Positions 52,076-60,643 of a DNA stretch of 64,000 nucleotides are shown here, piece by piece (positions within the stretch are counted from its first letter, which is position 1; the number at the start of each line of letters is the position of its first letter). The stretch spans positions 1 through 64,000 of the forward strand of contig NZ_CAMIHB010000017.1 of NCBI RefSeq assembly GCF_946221635.1, given 5' to 3'. The position numbers and the translations under genes were made by a program. This DNA is from an uncultured Rhodoferax sp. (GTDB lineage: Bacteria > Pseudomonadota > Gammaproteobacteria > Burkholderiales > Burkholderiaceae_C). The notes under the pieces are model-generated. The model made no database searches, was not told the DNA's origin, and was given only the letters and a program-made list of their open reading frames with translations.

Positions 52076-53110
52076 TCAGCGGACGGGAGGCGCGTACTGC
52101 ACGCCGCCCTTGTTCCACAGGTTGTTCAGGCCGCGCGGCAGTTGCAGTGCAGACTTGGGGCCCACATTGCGCTCGAAGATCTCGCCGTAGTTGCCTGTGG
52201 TCTTGACGGCGCGCGCCAGCCATTCCTTGTCCAGGCCCAGCAGCTTGCCGGTGTCTTCGGTGGAACCCAGCAGGCGGCCTACCACGGGGTCCTTGCTGTT
52301 GGCCTTGAGCTCGTCCACATTGGTCTGGGTCACACCGTACTCTTCGGCTTCCAGCAGGCCGTAGATCACCCACTTGACGATGGTGGTCCACTCGTCGTCA
52401 CCGCGGCGCACCATGGGGCCCAGGGGTTCCTTGGAGATCAGCTCGGGCAGGATGATGTGGTCGGCAGGGTTCTTGGCCACCTTGTTGCGGGTGGAGGCCA
52501 GGCCGGAGGCATCGGTGGTGTAGGCCACGCAGCGGCCGGAGAAGTAGGCGCCTTCGGCGGCTTCGAGCTTCTCGAACACGATGGGCTTGATGCCCAGGTT
52601 GTTGGCCTTGGAGTAGTCGGTCAGGTTCTTCTCGGTGGTGGTGCCGGACTGCACGCACACGGTCTGGCCCTTGAGCTGCTTGGCGCTCTTGAGCTTGCTC
52701 TTGACGGGCACCATGAAACCCTGGCCGTCGTAGTAGGTCACGGCGGTCTGGGTCAGGCCCAGGGAGGCGTCACGGGTCAGGGTGAAGGTGGTGTTGCGCG
52801 ACAGCACATCGATTTCACCGGACTGCAGCGCGGTGAAGCGCGCCTGTGCGTTCAGCGGCACGTATTTCACCTTCTCGCCATCACCCAGGGTGGCGGCAGC
52901 CAGGGCGCGGCAGACATCGACATCCAGACCGGTCCACTTGCCGCTGGAATCCGCTGCGCCAAAGCCGGCCAGGCCGGTGTTCACGCCACAGACCACCTGA
53001 CCACGCGCCTTGATGGCGTCCAGCGTCTTGCCGGCATGGGCGGGGGCGGCCAGCACGGCGCCCATGGCAGCGGCCACGAGGGCCAGCGATTTCAATGTCT
53101 TGATGTGCAT
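52076..53110 (-). CDS. aapJ: General L-amino acid ABC transporter substrate-binding protein
   Basis: A 344-residue periplasmic receptor with a signal peptide (1-26, ending AAPAHA). Conserved pieces: GQVVCGVNTGLAGFGAADSS, GLDVDVCRALAAA, RNTTFTLTRDASLGL and GNYGEIFERNVG. It binds a wide range of L-amino acids in characterised Aap/Bzt systems. GAGAGGA precedes ATG 53110 on the minus strand. The first gene of aapJQMP and divergent from the core-MetE gene. Confidence 0.95.
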   Translation of the reverse strand: MHIKTLKSLALVAAAMGAVLAAPAHAGKTLDAIKARGQVVCGVNTGLAGFGAADSSGKWTGLDVDVCRALAAATLGDGEKVKYVPLNAQARFTALQSGEIDVLSRNTTFTLTRDASLGLTQTAVTYYDGQGFMVPVKSKLKSAKQLKGQTVCVQSGTTTEKNLTDYSKANNLGIKPIVFEKLEAAEGAYFSGRCVAYTTDASGLASTRNKVAKNPADHIILPELISKEPLGPMVRRGDDEWTTIVKWVIYGLLEAEEYGVTQTNVDELKANSKDPVVGRLLGSTEDTGKLLGLDKEWLARAVKTTGNYGEIFERNVGPKSALQLPRGLNNLWNKGGVQYAPPVR

Positions 53111-53368
53111 AAAAGTCCTCTCCAGATGAATTGAGTCAGCGGTTCGCACCACCGTGGTGTGCGGCCCGTTTCCGACGCTGAACTGTAGCGCTGTCAGGGG
53201 GGCGGCCCATGCGGGTTTACCATCGGCGCAAATACAGAATATTCATAATCTAATGCTCTGCGCCGCCTTCCCTGGGGCGGGGAATTAGCAGAATCCATGC
53301 CATGCGCAGGTCTTGCGCAAGCCCGTACCAGTCGTCCGCCCGATGGGTATCGATACCGAGGAGCTTCC
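53111..53368. promoter_or_regulatory. Divergent promoter region of aapJ and the core-MetE gene
   Basis: An AT-rich patch at about 53229-53255 (holding the palindrome GAATATTC, 53237-53244) contrasts with GC-rich surroundings and probably contains promoter elements. CTTGCGCAAG (53308-53317) is a perfect 10-bp palindrome nearer the MetE-like gene. No operator can be assigned. Confidence 0.4.
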
Positions 53369-54391
53369 ATGTTCGCCACCGCCATTGCCGGCAGCCTGCC
53401 CAAACCCGCCTGGCTGTCCGAAACCGAAAAGCTCTGGCCCCAGTGGAAGCTGGCGGGCCCCGAACTGCAGCAGGCCAAGGCCGACGCCACGCTGTTGTGG
53501 ATCAAGGCGCAAGAGGACGCAGGGCTGGACGTGGTCGGGGACGGGGAGCAAAGCCGCCAGCACTTTGTGCATGGCTTTCTGGAGCGGGTGGACGGCATCG
53601 ACTTTGAGCACAAGGTCACCATGGGCATCCGCAACAACCGCTACGACGCGCAGGTGCCGCAGGTCATTGCAGCGCTGCGGCTCAAGGGCCGCGTGCATGC
53701 CTTCGAGGCGCAGCTGGCCCGCGCCCACACCAAGAAGAAACTCAAGTTCACGTTGCCCGGCCCGCTGACCATTGTGGACACCGTGGCCGACCGCTTCTAC
53801 GGCGACAAGAAGACCATGGCCTTCGCGTTCGCCGAGCTGCTGAACCAGGAGGCACTGGCCCTGCAGGCCGATGGCGTGGACATCATCCAGTTCGACGAAC
53901 CGGGCTTCAACGTCTACATGCAGGACGCCGTGGACTGGGGCGTGCAGGCGCTGGAGATTGCGGCGCGCGGCCTCACCTGCACGACGGCCGTGCACATCTG
54001 CTACGGCTACGGCATCAAGGCCAATACCGACTGGAAAGAGACGCTGGGCCAGGAATGGCGCCAGTACGCCCAAGTCTTCCCCGCGCTGGCCGCCAGCAGC
54101 ATCCAGCAGGTGAGCCTGGAGTGTTATCACTCCCATGTGCCGCCGGACCTGATGGCGCTGCTGAAGGACAAGGATGTGATGGTGGGGGTGATCGATGTGG
54201 CCAGCGACGTGGTCGAAACGCCCGAGCAGGTGGCAGACACGATTGGCCTGGCGCTGCAGCATGTGCCGCGCGAGCGCCTCATCGCCTGCACCAACTGCGG
54301 CCTGGCACCCATGCGCCGCGAGATAGCCGAAGCCAAGCTCGCTGCCCTGGCCCAGGGTGCCGCGCTGGCGCGGCAGCGTTATGGGGCGTGA
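53369..54391 (+). CDS. Core-MetE methionine synthase (MesD-like)
   Basis: A 340-residue protein equal to the catalytic C-terminal half of cobalamin-independent methionine synthase, without the N-terminal folate-binding half. Zinc ligands appear as His209-x-Cys211 (AVHICYGYG), Glu251 (LECYHS) and Cys310 (TNCGLAP). The substrate Asp is in IIQFDEPGFNV. It belongs with short core-MetE enzymes described as MesD, which are reported to work with a DUF1852 (MesX) partner; no DUF1852 gene is in this window. GAGGAG precedes ATG 53369. Confidence 0.85.
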   Translation: MFATAIAGSLPKPAWLSETEKLWPQWKLAGPELQQAKADATLLWIKAQEDAGLDVVGDGEQSRQHFVHGFLERVDGIDFEHKVTMGIRNNRYDAQVPQVIAALRLKGRVHAFEAQLARAHTKKKLKFTLPGPLTIVDTVADRFYGDKKTMAFAFAELLNQEALALQADGVDIIQFDEPGFNVYMQDAVDWGVQALEIAARGLTCTTAVHICYGYGIKANTDWKETLGQEWRQYAQVFPALAASSIQQVSLECYHSHVPPDLMALLKDKDVMVGVIDVASDVVETPEQVADTIGLALQHVPRERLIACTNCGLAPMRREIAEAKLAALAQGAALARQRYGA

Positions 54392-54398
54392 TGCGAAG

Positions 54399-54456
54399 GT
54401 TTTTTGCCTCTAGCCCCCGTGGAATCTGCGCGAGCAGCTACTAAAACAGTAGCATG
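54399..54456 (+). repeat. Interspersed ~60-bp repeat, copy 12
   Basis: TTTTTTGCCTCTAGCCCCC, GTGGAATC, the core TGCGCGAGCAGCTACT and a 3' hairpin GCTACT/AGTAGC. It lies between the convergent core-MetE gene and the MDR reductase; a clean reference copy. Confidence 0.9.
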
Positions 54457-54473
54457 CTGCGCGGTGATGGTTC

Positions 54474-55514
54474 TTAGCCCTTCGCCACTTCCAGCACCAG
54501 CTTGCCGAAGTTTTCGCCGTTGAAGAGCTTGAGCAGCGTGTCGGGGAAGGTCTGCAGGCCCACCACCACGTCTTCCTTGCTTTTCATGCGGCCGTCCTTC
54601 AGGTAGCCGGCCATCTCGGCCACGGCCAGGTGGTAGCGGTCGGCGTAGTCGAAGACCACGATGCCTTCCATGCGTGCGCGGTTCACGAGCAGGCTCAGGT
54701 AGTTCTTGGGGCCCTGCACGGCGGTCGTATTGTTGTACTGGCTGATGGCGCCGCAGATGATGATGCGGGCCTTGCGGTTGATGCGGGCCAGCACATCGTC
54801 CAGGATCTCGCCGCCCACGTTGTCGAAGTAGATGTCCACGCCGCCGGGGCAGTGCTCCTTCAGGCCCGCGCGCACGGCGCCAGGGCCGGCCTTGTAGTCG
54901 ATGCAGGCGTCAAAGCCCAGCTCTTTCACCACCCAGTCGCACTTGGCGGGGCCACCGGCGATGCCGACCACGCGGCAGCCCTTGATCTTCGCGATCTGGC
55001 CCACGGTCTGGCCTACGGCGCCGGCCGCACCCGAAATCACCACGGTCTCGCCCGCCTTGGGCTGGCCCACGTCCATCAGGCCGAAGTACCCGGTCATGCC
55101 AGGCATGCCCAGCACGTTGAGCCATTGGGTGAGGCTGCCCGCGCGCAGATCGATCTTGACCAGGCCGGCACGCTTGAAGTCGGCGGGCGCCAGCGTGATG
55201 TACTCCTGCACGCCAAAGCCCGCGCTCACATGGTCGCCCACTGCGTACTTGTCGCTCTTGCTGGCCACCACCACGCCCACGCCACCGGCGCGCATGACTT
55301 CGCCAATGCCCACAGGCGGGATGTAGCTTTTGCCTTCGTTCATCCAGCCGCGCATGGCCGGGTCCAGGCTCAGCGCCAGGGTCTTGAGGGTGACGCCGCC
55401 CTCGGCCGGTTCGGCTACGGGTTCGGTGGTGTGGCTCCAGTCCGTGGCCTTGGGCATACCTACCGGGCGGGCCGCCAGGCGGATCTGGTGGTTGACGAGG
55501 TGGGCGAGGGACAT
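54474..55514 (-). CDS. NADP-dependent medium-chain reductase (CurA/PTGR type)
   Basis: A 346-residue zinc-free MDR enzyme that reduces alkenal or alkenone double bonds. The nucleotide loop is VISGAAGAVGQTVGQIAKIKG near residue 160 and the family LSLDPAMRGWMNEGKSYIPP near residue 49, with CGAISQYN near 245. Single gene, convergent with the core-MetE gene. Confidence 0.93.
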   Translation of the reverse strand: MSLAHLVNHQIRLAARPVGMPKATDWSHTTEPVAEPAEGGVTLKTLALSLDPAMRGWMNEGKSYIPPVGIGEVMRAGGVGVVVASKSDKYAVGDHVSAGFGVQEYITLAPADFKRAGLVKIDLRAGSLTQWLNVLGMPGMTGYFGLMDVGQPKAGETVVISGAAGAVGQTVGQIAKIKGCRVVGIAGGPAKCDWVVKELGFDACIDYKAGPGAVRAGLKEHCPGGVDIYFDNVGGEILDDVLARINRKARIIICGAISQYNNTTAVQGPKNYLSLLVNRARMEGIVVFDYADRYHLAVAEMAGYLKDGRMKSKEDVVVGLQTFPDTLLKLFNGENFGKLVLEVAKG

Positions 55515-55645
55515 GGCTGGCTCCTGTGGGTCAAGGGGCGACGCGCTGACGGGTCGCAGAGAAGGCGCATGGTAGCGCCGGCCCCAGCCTGCTGGGGGAA
55601 CCTAAGTGACAAGCGGTGGGGAGCTCGCCCTAAAACGGCTCCGGG

Positions 55646-56257
55646 TCAGTGCGCCACGTAGCGGCCCTTCTGGTGGTTGGTCGCCAGCGTCTGGTTGAGC
55701 AGCGTGGCGCCCAGCACACTCAAGGCAATGTGCTGCCAGTCGGTCACGGCAAAGGCCAGCAGCACGATGGTGGCGTCCAGCGCCATCTGGATGCGGCCTG
55801 CACGCCACCCCCGGCTCTCCTGCAGGTACAGCGCCAGCACATTGAAGCCGCCCAGGCTGGCACGGTGGCGGAACAGGATGAGCATGCCCGTGCCCATGAG
55901 CGAACCGCCCACCAGCGCCGCCACCAGCGGCTGCAGTTGCGAGAAGCCTATCCACTGTGGCAGCAGATTGGTCAGCAGTGTGAGCAGGGCCACGGCGGCG
56001 AAGGTCTTGAAGGTGAAGGCGCGGCCCATGCGCTTCCAGGCCAGGGCGTAGAAGGGCAGGTTGATGGCGAAGAAGATGAGGCCGAAGTTCCAGCCCGTGG
56101 CGTAGTGCAGCCAGAAGGCCATGCCCGCCGTGCCCCCGGTCAGCAGCCCCAGCTGCTTGAACATGAGCACCCCCAGCGCCACGAAAGTGGTGCCCGTCAG
56201 CAGGGCCAGGATGTCTTCAAACGGGCGATGGCGCAGGGCGGCGGGATGGGTGGACAT
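55646..56257 (-). CDS. YitT family membrane protein
   Basis: A 203-residue membrane protein of the YitT/DUF161 family with five to six helices. Blocks: LTGTTFVALGVLMFKQLGLL, TGGTAGMAFWLHYATGWNFG and GTGMLILFRHRASLGGFNVL. A transport role is suspected for the family but not shown. ATG 56257 is chosen. It starts 14 bp after the bacteriohemerythrin gene on the same strand, so the two may be co-transcribed. Confidence 0.88.
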   Translation of the reverse strand: MSTHPAALRHRPFEDILALLTGTTFVALGVLMFKQLGLLTGGTAGMAFWLHYATGWNFGLIFFAINLPFYALAWKRMGRAFTFKTFAAVALLTLLTNLLPQWIGFSQLQPLVAALVGGSLMGTGMLILFRHRASLGGFNVLALYLQESRGWRAGRIQMALDATIVLLAFAVTDWQHIALSVLGATLLNQTLATNHQKGRYVAH

Positions 56258-56271
56258 GGGCTGGGCAAAGG

Positions 56272-56781
56272 TCAGTGGGGCGTGCAACTGCCACCGCCAC
56301 AACCGTGAATGGCCTGTACGGGCAGGCGTTCGGGCTGTGACAGTTGGCCGGTTGCCGGATCGTAGCCCGCCGAACGCAAGTGCAGTGCCAGGGAGGCGTC
56401 CATGGTCTGCGCATGCTGCGGGAACCAGGTGCCCAGCTCGCGCGCCATTTGGCGCACTACGGCCAGGTCGCCTCCGTGGCCGCGGGCCTCGCCCTCGCGC
56501 ATCACCTGCAGAATGATCTTGTGCTGGGTGGCGTGGCAGTTCTGGGGGGCAAAGCCGGTGTCGCGCATCCACTGGTCCTCGCGGTCAAAGTGGTCCTGCG
56601 TGTGCGCAATCAGTGCGGCCCAGCGTGGCAGCAACTGGTCGTCGGGCGCTTGCACCACCTCGGCCAGCAGTTCCACAAATTCCTGGTGCGTGGCGTCCAT
56701 CACCGGCATGTCCAGGGCCAGGGCGTCGCTCCATTGCAGGGGCAGATCCGGGGTGTCGGGGGCGTGGGGGCTCGTGGTCAT
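56272..56781 (-). CDS. Bacteriohemerythrin with a Cys-containing tail
   Basis: A 169-residue oxygen-binding di-iron protein. The ligand set is seen as His32 (DATHQEF), His60, His64 and Glu68 (HTQDHFDRE), His87, His123 and Asp128 (HAQTMD). It may store or sense oxygen or shield enzymes from it. The C-terminal ~30 residues after the helix bundle end in HGCGGGSCTPH, an uncommon Cys-x4-Cys extension that may bind metal. Neighbours include two diguanylate cyclases and an iron oxygenase. Confidence 0.92.
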   Translation of the reverse strand: MTTSPHAPDTPDLPLQWSDALALDMPVMDATHQEFVELLAEVVQAPDDQLLPRWAALIAHTQDHFDREDQWMRDTGFAPQNCHATQHKIILQVMREGEARGHGGDLAVVRQMARELGTWFPQHAQTMDASLALHLRSAGYDPATGQLSQPERLPVQAIHGCGGGSCTPH

Positions 56782-56898
56782 CAAGGTCTCCAGAAAGGGA
56801 GGCCAGATTAGCCAGCCACGCCGCAGGGCGTCTTGACCCATATCAGCCGCCGTGCACTCTTCTGGGTCGATAATGCGGCGCAGCCCCTGTAGGGCACT

Positions 56899-57660
56899 AT
56901 GTTGATACCCGCCATGACGCTTTCCTTCCCGCCTCCCGCGATTGCCACCCCCCAGGCGCTGGGCCCCACCCTGCAGGCCCAGGGCTATGCCGTGGTGGCG
57001 CCGGCGCAGGTGGCGGCGCTGGCCGGACTGGATCTGGACACCCTGCTGGCCTGGCGCCCGCTGTGGGCCGACCTGCCCCCGGACAACTACCTGCGTGACG
57101 GTGGCCGCTACCGCCGCCGCCGCCACGCCTGCTTTGTGGTGAACGGCGACACGGTCACGCTGGCCCCCCACCGCCCGCACTGGCAGCCGGTGGAGTACAA
57201 CGCCCTGCATGGCGGCATGCAGCGCCATTTCGAACCCATGCTCCCCGCGCTGGTAGCGCAACCGGCCTGGCAGCAGTTGCTGGCCTGGCTGGGCCGGGTG
57301 GCCAGTGCGCTCAAGGGCGCCCAGCCCTGGTACACCGAGGCGCACCAGTTCCGCATCGACACCACCGACGGCATCGGCCGGCCCACGCCCGAGGGCGCGC
57401 ACCGGGATGGCGTGGACCTGGTGGCCGTGTTTCTGGTGGGGCGCGAGGGTGTGAAGGGGGGAGAGACCCGGGTGTTCGAAGCCGATGGCCCCAACGGACA
57501 GCGCTTTACGCTGACCGAGCCCTGGTCCTTGCTGCTGCTGGACGATGCGCGCGTGATCCATGAGTCCACCCCTATCCAGCCTGTGGCGGCGGCAGGGCAG
57601 CGCGACACCTTGGTGCTGACCCTGCGCGCGGGCAACTTCCAGGGCGAGCCCGCCCGCTAG
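56899..57660 (+). CDS. 2-oxoglutarate/Fe(II) dioxygenase family protein (PF10014 type)
   Basis: A 253-residue oxygenase of the 2OG-Fe_Oxy_2 group that includes free amino-acid hydroxylases such as isoleucine 4-hydroxylase. The iron triad is suggested by HRDGVD (His, Asp) and VIHESTPI (His). The 2OG-binding Arg lies in the final GQRDTLVLTLR. EGAHRDGVDLVAVFLVGREG is the family core. ATG 56899 follows TAGGG; ATG 56914 is also possible. It precedes the REC-GGDEF gene by 18 bp on the same strand. Confidence 0.87.
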   Translation: MLIPAMTLSFPPPAIATPQALGPTLQAQGYAVVAPAQVAALAGLDLDTLLAWRPLWADLPPDNYLRDGGRYRRRRHACFVVNGDTVTLAPHRPHWQPVEYNALHGGMQRHFEPMLPALVAQPAWQQLLAWLGRVASALKGAQPWYTEAHQFRIDTTDGIGRPTPEGAHRDGVDLVAVFLVGREGVKGGETRVFEADGPNGQRFTLTEPWSLLLLDDARVIHESTPIQPVAAAGQRDTLVLTLRAGNFQGEPAR

Positions 57661-57678
57661 GCAAACGCCGAACCCGGC

Positions 57679-59304
57679 ATGGCCTGCACCCCCGAAGAAT
57701 TGATCAAGCGCTGCCAGGAATTGGCGGTCAAGTGGCAGGCCTGCACGCAGCAGGCCGGTCTGGACGGCTTTGTCGAGTTTGCGGTGTCGGTCTCCAGCCT
57801 CACGGAGTTCCTGGAAAGCCACGGCCTCTCGGGCCTGCACCAGAGTGCGCATGCGCTGGAACAAAAAGTCCTCTCCCTCATGGACCAGCTCATGGACGCT
57901 GCGGGTGGCGGCAGCCTGGCGCCCGAGGCCCACGCGCTGGTAGGCACGCAGGTGCAGGAACTGGGAGCCCGTGCCCAGGCCTTCGCGCGCGGCCATTCCT
58001 CTCAGCAGGCGGAACGCAGGCAGGTCCAGGACAGTGCCTCGTTGAGCACCACCGTGGCGCCACCCAAGAAGATTGCCTTTGTGACCGAATCCCCGGCCCT
58101 CTGGAAGGACCTGGTGGCCCAGGTCGGCTTCTTCCAGGTGCAGGTAGAGCTGGTGGCCAGCGGTCAGGCCCTGCCCTCGGCGCCGGAGCCGACCATGGTG
58201 CTGGTGGACGCGGGCGGCCGGGTCTTGGCCGACTTTGTCGCCCAGGTGCAGGCACTGCGCGGGCGGTTTTCAGCGAGCCACATCGTGGGCCTGAACGTGG
58301 GAACGGATTTCGAGAGCCAGCACCAGGCCCTGGGTGCCGGCTGCGACGCCTGCTGTGCCACCGGCACCCAGCACGCCGCCATCATGGCGCGCATCGTCAA
58401 GTTCTGCAGCAACGAGGAAGAACCGCCTTACCGGGTGTTGGTGGTGGAAGACTCCAAGACCGCCGGCGCGCTGATCCGCCGCACCCTGTCGGAAAGCGAT
58501 ATCGAATCTCTGGCCATCACGCGCCCGCAGGAGGTGCTGACCGCGCTGGCCTCCTACCAGCCGGATCTGGTGCTCATGGACATGTACATGCCCGGCTGCA
58601 CCGGCGTGGAGGTCACGCGTGTGATCCGCCAGCATGCCGAGTTCCTGTCCACGCCCGTGGTCTACCTCTCGGGTGACAGCAATGTGGCGCTGCAGGTGGA
58701 CGCGTTGCGGCTGGGTGGGGACCATTTCCTTACCAAGCCCTTCAACCCCGTCATCCTCAACGCCGTGGTCAAGAGCAAGATCGACCGCTACCGTACCCTG
58801 CGCCGTACCATGCTGCAGGATAGCCTCACCGGCCTGCTCAACCACACCAGCTCCAAGCAGCAACTGCAAAACGCCATCAACGCCACGCGCCTGGATGGTG
58901 GCGGCCTGTGCGTGGCCATGGTGGACATCGACCACTTCAAATCCGTCAACGATACCTATGGCCACCCCGTGGGCGACCATGTGATCCGCAGCCTGGCCTG
59001 GCTGCTCAAGCAGCGTGTGCGCAAGAGCGACACCGTGGGCCGCTACGGCGGCGAGGAGTTCGTGGTGGTGCTGCCCGGTTCGCTGGCGGACCAGGCCCAC
59101 GCCGTGCTGGACCGCATTCGCCTGGACTTTTCGCGCATCCGCCATCCGGTGGACGATGGTTGGTTCAGCTGCGGCTTCTCCTGCGGCATCGCCCAGTGGA
59201 ATGCCGATTTCGACTCGGAAAGTCTGCTCAAGCGCGCGGACGAGGCGCTCTACCGGGCCAAGCGCGCCGGGCGTAACCAGGTGCTGGTGCTTGACCCTTC
59301 CTAG
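57679..59304 (+). CDS. Diguanylate cyclase with HPt-like, degenerate receiver, receiver and GGDEF domains
   Basis: A 541-residue signalling protein. Residues 1-110 form a helical HPt-like part (GLHQSAHALEQKVLSLMDQL). Residues about 130-245 look like a receiver lacking the acid pair. Residues 251-370 are a complete receiver with Asp301 (LVLMDMYMPG) and Lys353 (LTKPF). Residues 380-541 are GGDEF with active GGEEF (457-461) and an inhibitory-site RKSD (448-451), so it should make c-di-GMP under product control. The stop overlaps the convergent oxygenase gene by 4 bp. Confidence 0.92.
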   Translation: MACTPEELIKRCQELAVKWQACTQQAGLDGFVEFAVSVSSLTEFLESHGLSGLHQSAHALEQKVLSLMDQLMDAAGGGSLAPEAHALVGTQVQELGARAQAFARGHSSQQAERRQVQDSASLSTTVAPPKKIAFVTESPALWKDLVAQVGFFQVQVELVASGQALPSAPEPTMVLVDAGGRVLADFVAQVQALRGRFSASHIVGLNVGTDFESQHQALGAGCDACCATGTQHAAIMARIVKFCSNEEEPPYRVLVVEDSKTAGALIRRTLSESDIESLAITRPQEVLTALASYQPDLVLMDMYMPGCTGVEVTRVIRQHAEFLSTPVVYLSGDSNVALQVDALRLGGDHFLTKPFNPVILNAVVKSKIDRYRTLRRTMLQDSLTGLLNHTSSKQQLQNAINATRLDGGGLCVAMVDIDHFKSVNDTYGHPVGDHVIRSLAWLLKQRVRKSDTVGRYGGEEFVVVLPGSLADQAHAVLDRIRLDFSRIRHPVDDGWFSCGFSCGIAQWNADFDSESLLKRADEALYRAKRAGRNQVLVLDPS

Positions 59305-60521
59305 GCGACGGCCATCCCGGGCGTCAGCAGGCGCTGAACCAGCTCGCGCACGCTCTTGATCTGGTCGCCAAAGGGCAGGGTTCCCGCACCGCGGAAGAAC
59401 AGGCCTTTTTTCGTGTCACCGCGCAGCGCGGCGGCCAGCTGGTTGTCGATGCAGAACTGGCCCCAACCCTGCAGCCCGTCGCGCAGGCCGCACTGGGCCA
59501 GGCAGTCAAAGCTCTTGGTGCAGCGCGCCTTCACCTGGGCCACAGCCTGCAGCTTGGGTTCGATCTTCAGGTAGGCACGCAGCCAGGGCGTGCCCACGGC
59601 GCGCGCGGGCAGGCCGGCCACGCTGGTGAATTCCACCATGTCCTCGGGCCTAGCCTGGGCCAGCACGCGCTTGAACTCGGCATGCGCGTCGCTTTCTTCG
59701 GTCACGGCAAAGGCCGTGCCCAGCTGCACCGCATCCGCCCCCAGCGCCTGCAGGCGGGCGATGTCTTCGCAACTGCTGATGCCGCCGGCGGCAATCAGCG
59801 GGATATGCTGCTCGTAGCCCGCGTCCTTGAAAAACTGGCGCACGGCGGGCAGCACGTTTTCGAAGTCAAAGCGCGTGTCGCCCAGGTCGCCGATGCGGGC
59901 CGCGCCCAGGTGGCCGCCGGCCAGGCGCGGGTGCTCGATGACCACGGCATCGGGCAGGCGTTTCTTGCGCTCCCATTTCTTGACCAGCAGTTGCACACCG
60001 CGTGCGTCCGACAGGATGGGGATGAGTGCCGCTTTCGGGTGGTCCTTGGCCAGGTCGGGCAGGTCCAGTGGCAGGCCGGCGCCCACCACCACGGCGTCAA
60101 TGCCGGCCTCTAGGGCGCGCGTCACATTGGCGGCGTACTCGCTCACCGCCCGCATGACGTTGATGGCCAGCAGGCCGCGCCCGCCGGTGCGCTCCCGGGC
60201 GGCGTGGATTTCGCGGTCGATGGCGACCAGGTTGGCGGCATTGATGCCGGCCTTGGCCGCCTCGCCTGGCGCCAGGTCGCGGGTTTGTTCCATCAGGTCG
60301 GGGTGGTGCCGGCGCAGGTCCACGCTGGACAGCGTGCCCACTCCGCCCAGGGCGGCTACGCTGCCAGCCAAGCGGTTTCCCGAGATGCCAATTCCCATGC
60401 CTCCCTGTACGATGGGCAGCAGGTTGCGGCCAGCCAGGCGCAGCGCGCCCAGGCCGCTGCGCTGCAGCCAATCGGCGGATTCTCGGGCCATGGAGGAGCC
60501 GGGGGGGCTTGCTGGGATCAT
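59301..60521 (-). CDS. Nitronate monooxygenase family flavoprotein
   Basis: A 406-residue FMN TIM-barrel enzyme. Blocks: PIVQGGMGIGISGNRLAGSVA near residue 37, AGIDAVVVGAGLPLDLPDL, IPLIAAGGISSCEDIARLQALGADAVQLGTAF, and a Cys-containing late region (FDCLAQCGLRDG). Family members oxidise alkyl nitronates or act as enoyl reductases; the long form here is common in betaproteobacteria without known substrate. Confidence 0.87.
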   Translation of the reverse strand: MIPASPPGSSMARESADWLQRSGLGALRLAGRNLLPIVQGGMGIGISGNRLAGSVAALGGVGTLSSVDLRRHHPDLMEQTRDLAPGEAAKAGINAANLVAIDREIHAARERTGGRGLLAINVMRAVSEYAANVTRALEAGIDAVVVGAGLPLDLPDLAKDHPKAALIPILSDARGVQLLVKKWERKKRLPDAVVIEHPRLAGGHLGAARIGDLGDTRFDFENVLPAVRQFFKDAGYEQHIPLIAAGGISSCEDIARLQALGADAVQLGTAFAVTEESDAHAEFKRVLAQARPEDMVEFTSVAGLPARAVGTPWLRAYLKIEPKLQAVAQVKARCTKSFDCLAQCGLRDGLQGWGQFCIDNQLAAALRGDTKKGLFFRGAGTLPFGDQIKSVRELVQRLLTPGMAVA

Positions 60522-60643
60522 GGTGTGCTCTAAGATAGGGGATGGTGGAGAGTCGCACAGCTTAGGGGGAGGCCCCAGATCCGGCTTTGAGATGGGTCAA
60601 GTTGCTGTGCAACCGGGGCGTTGGAACCCGGTGCTAGTCAAGA

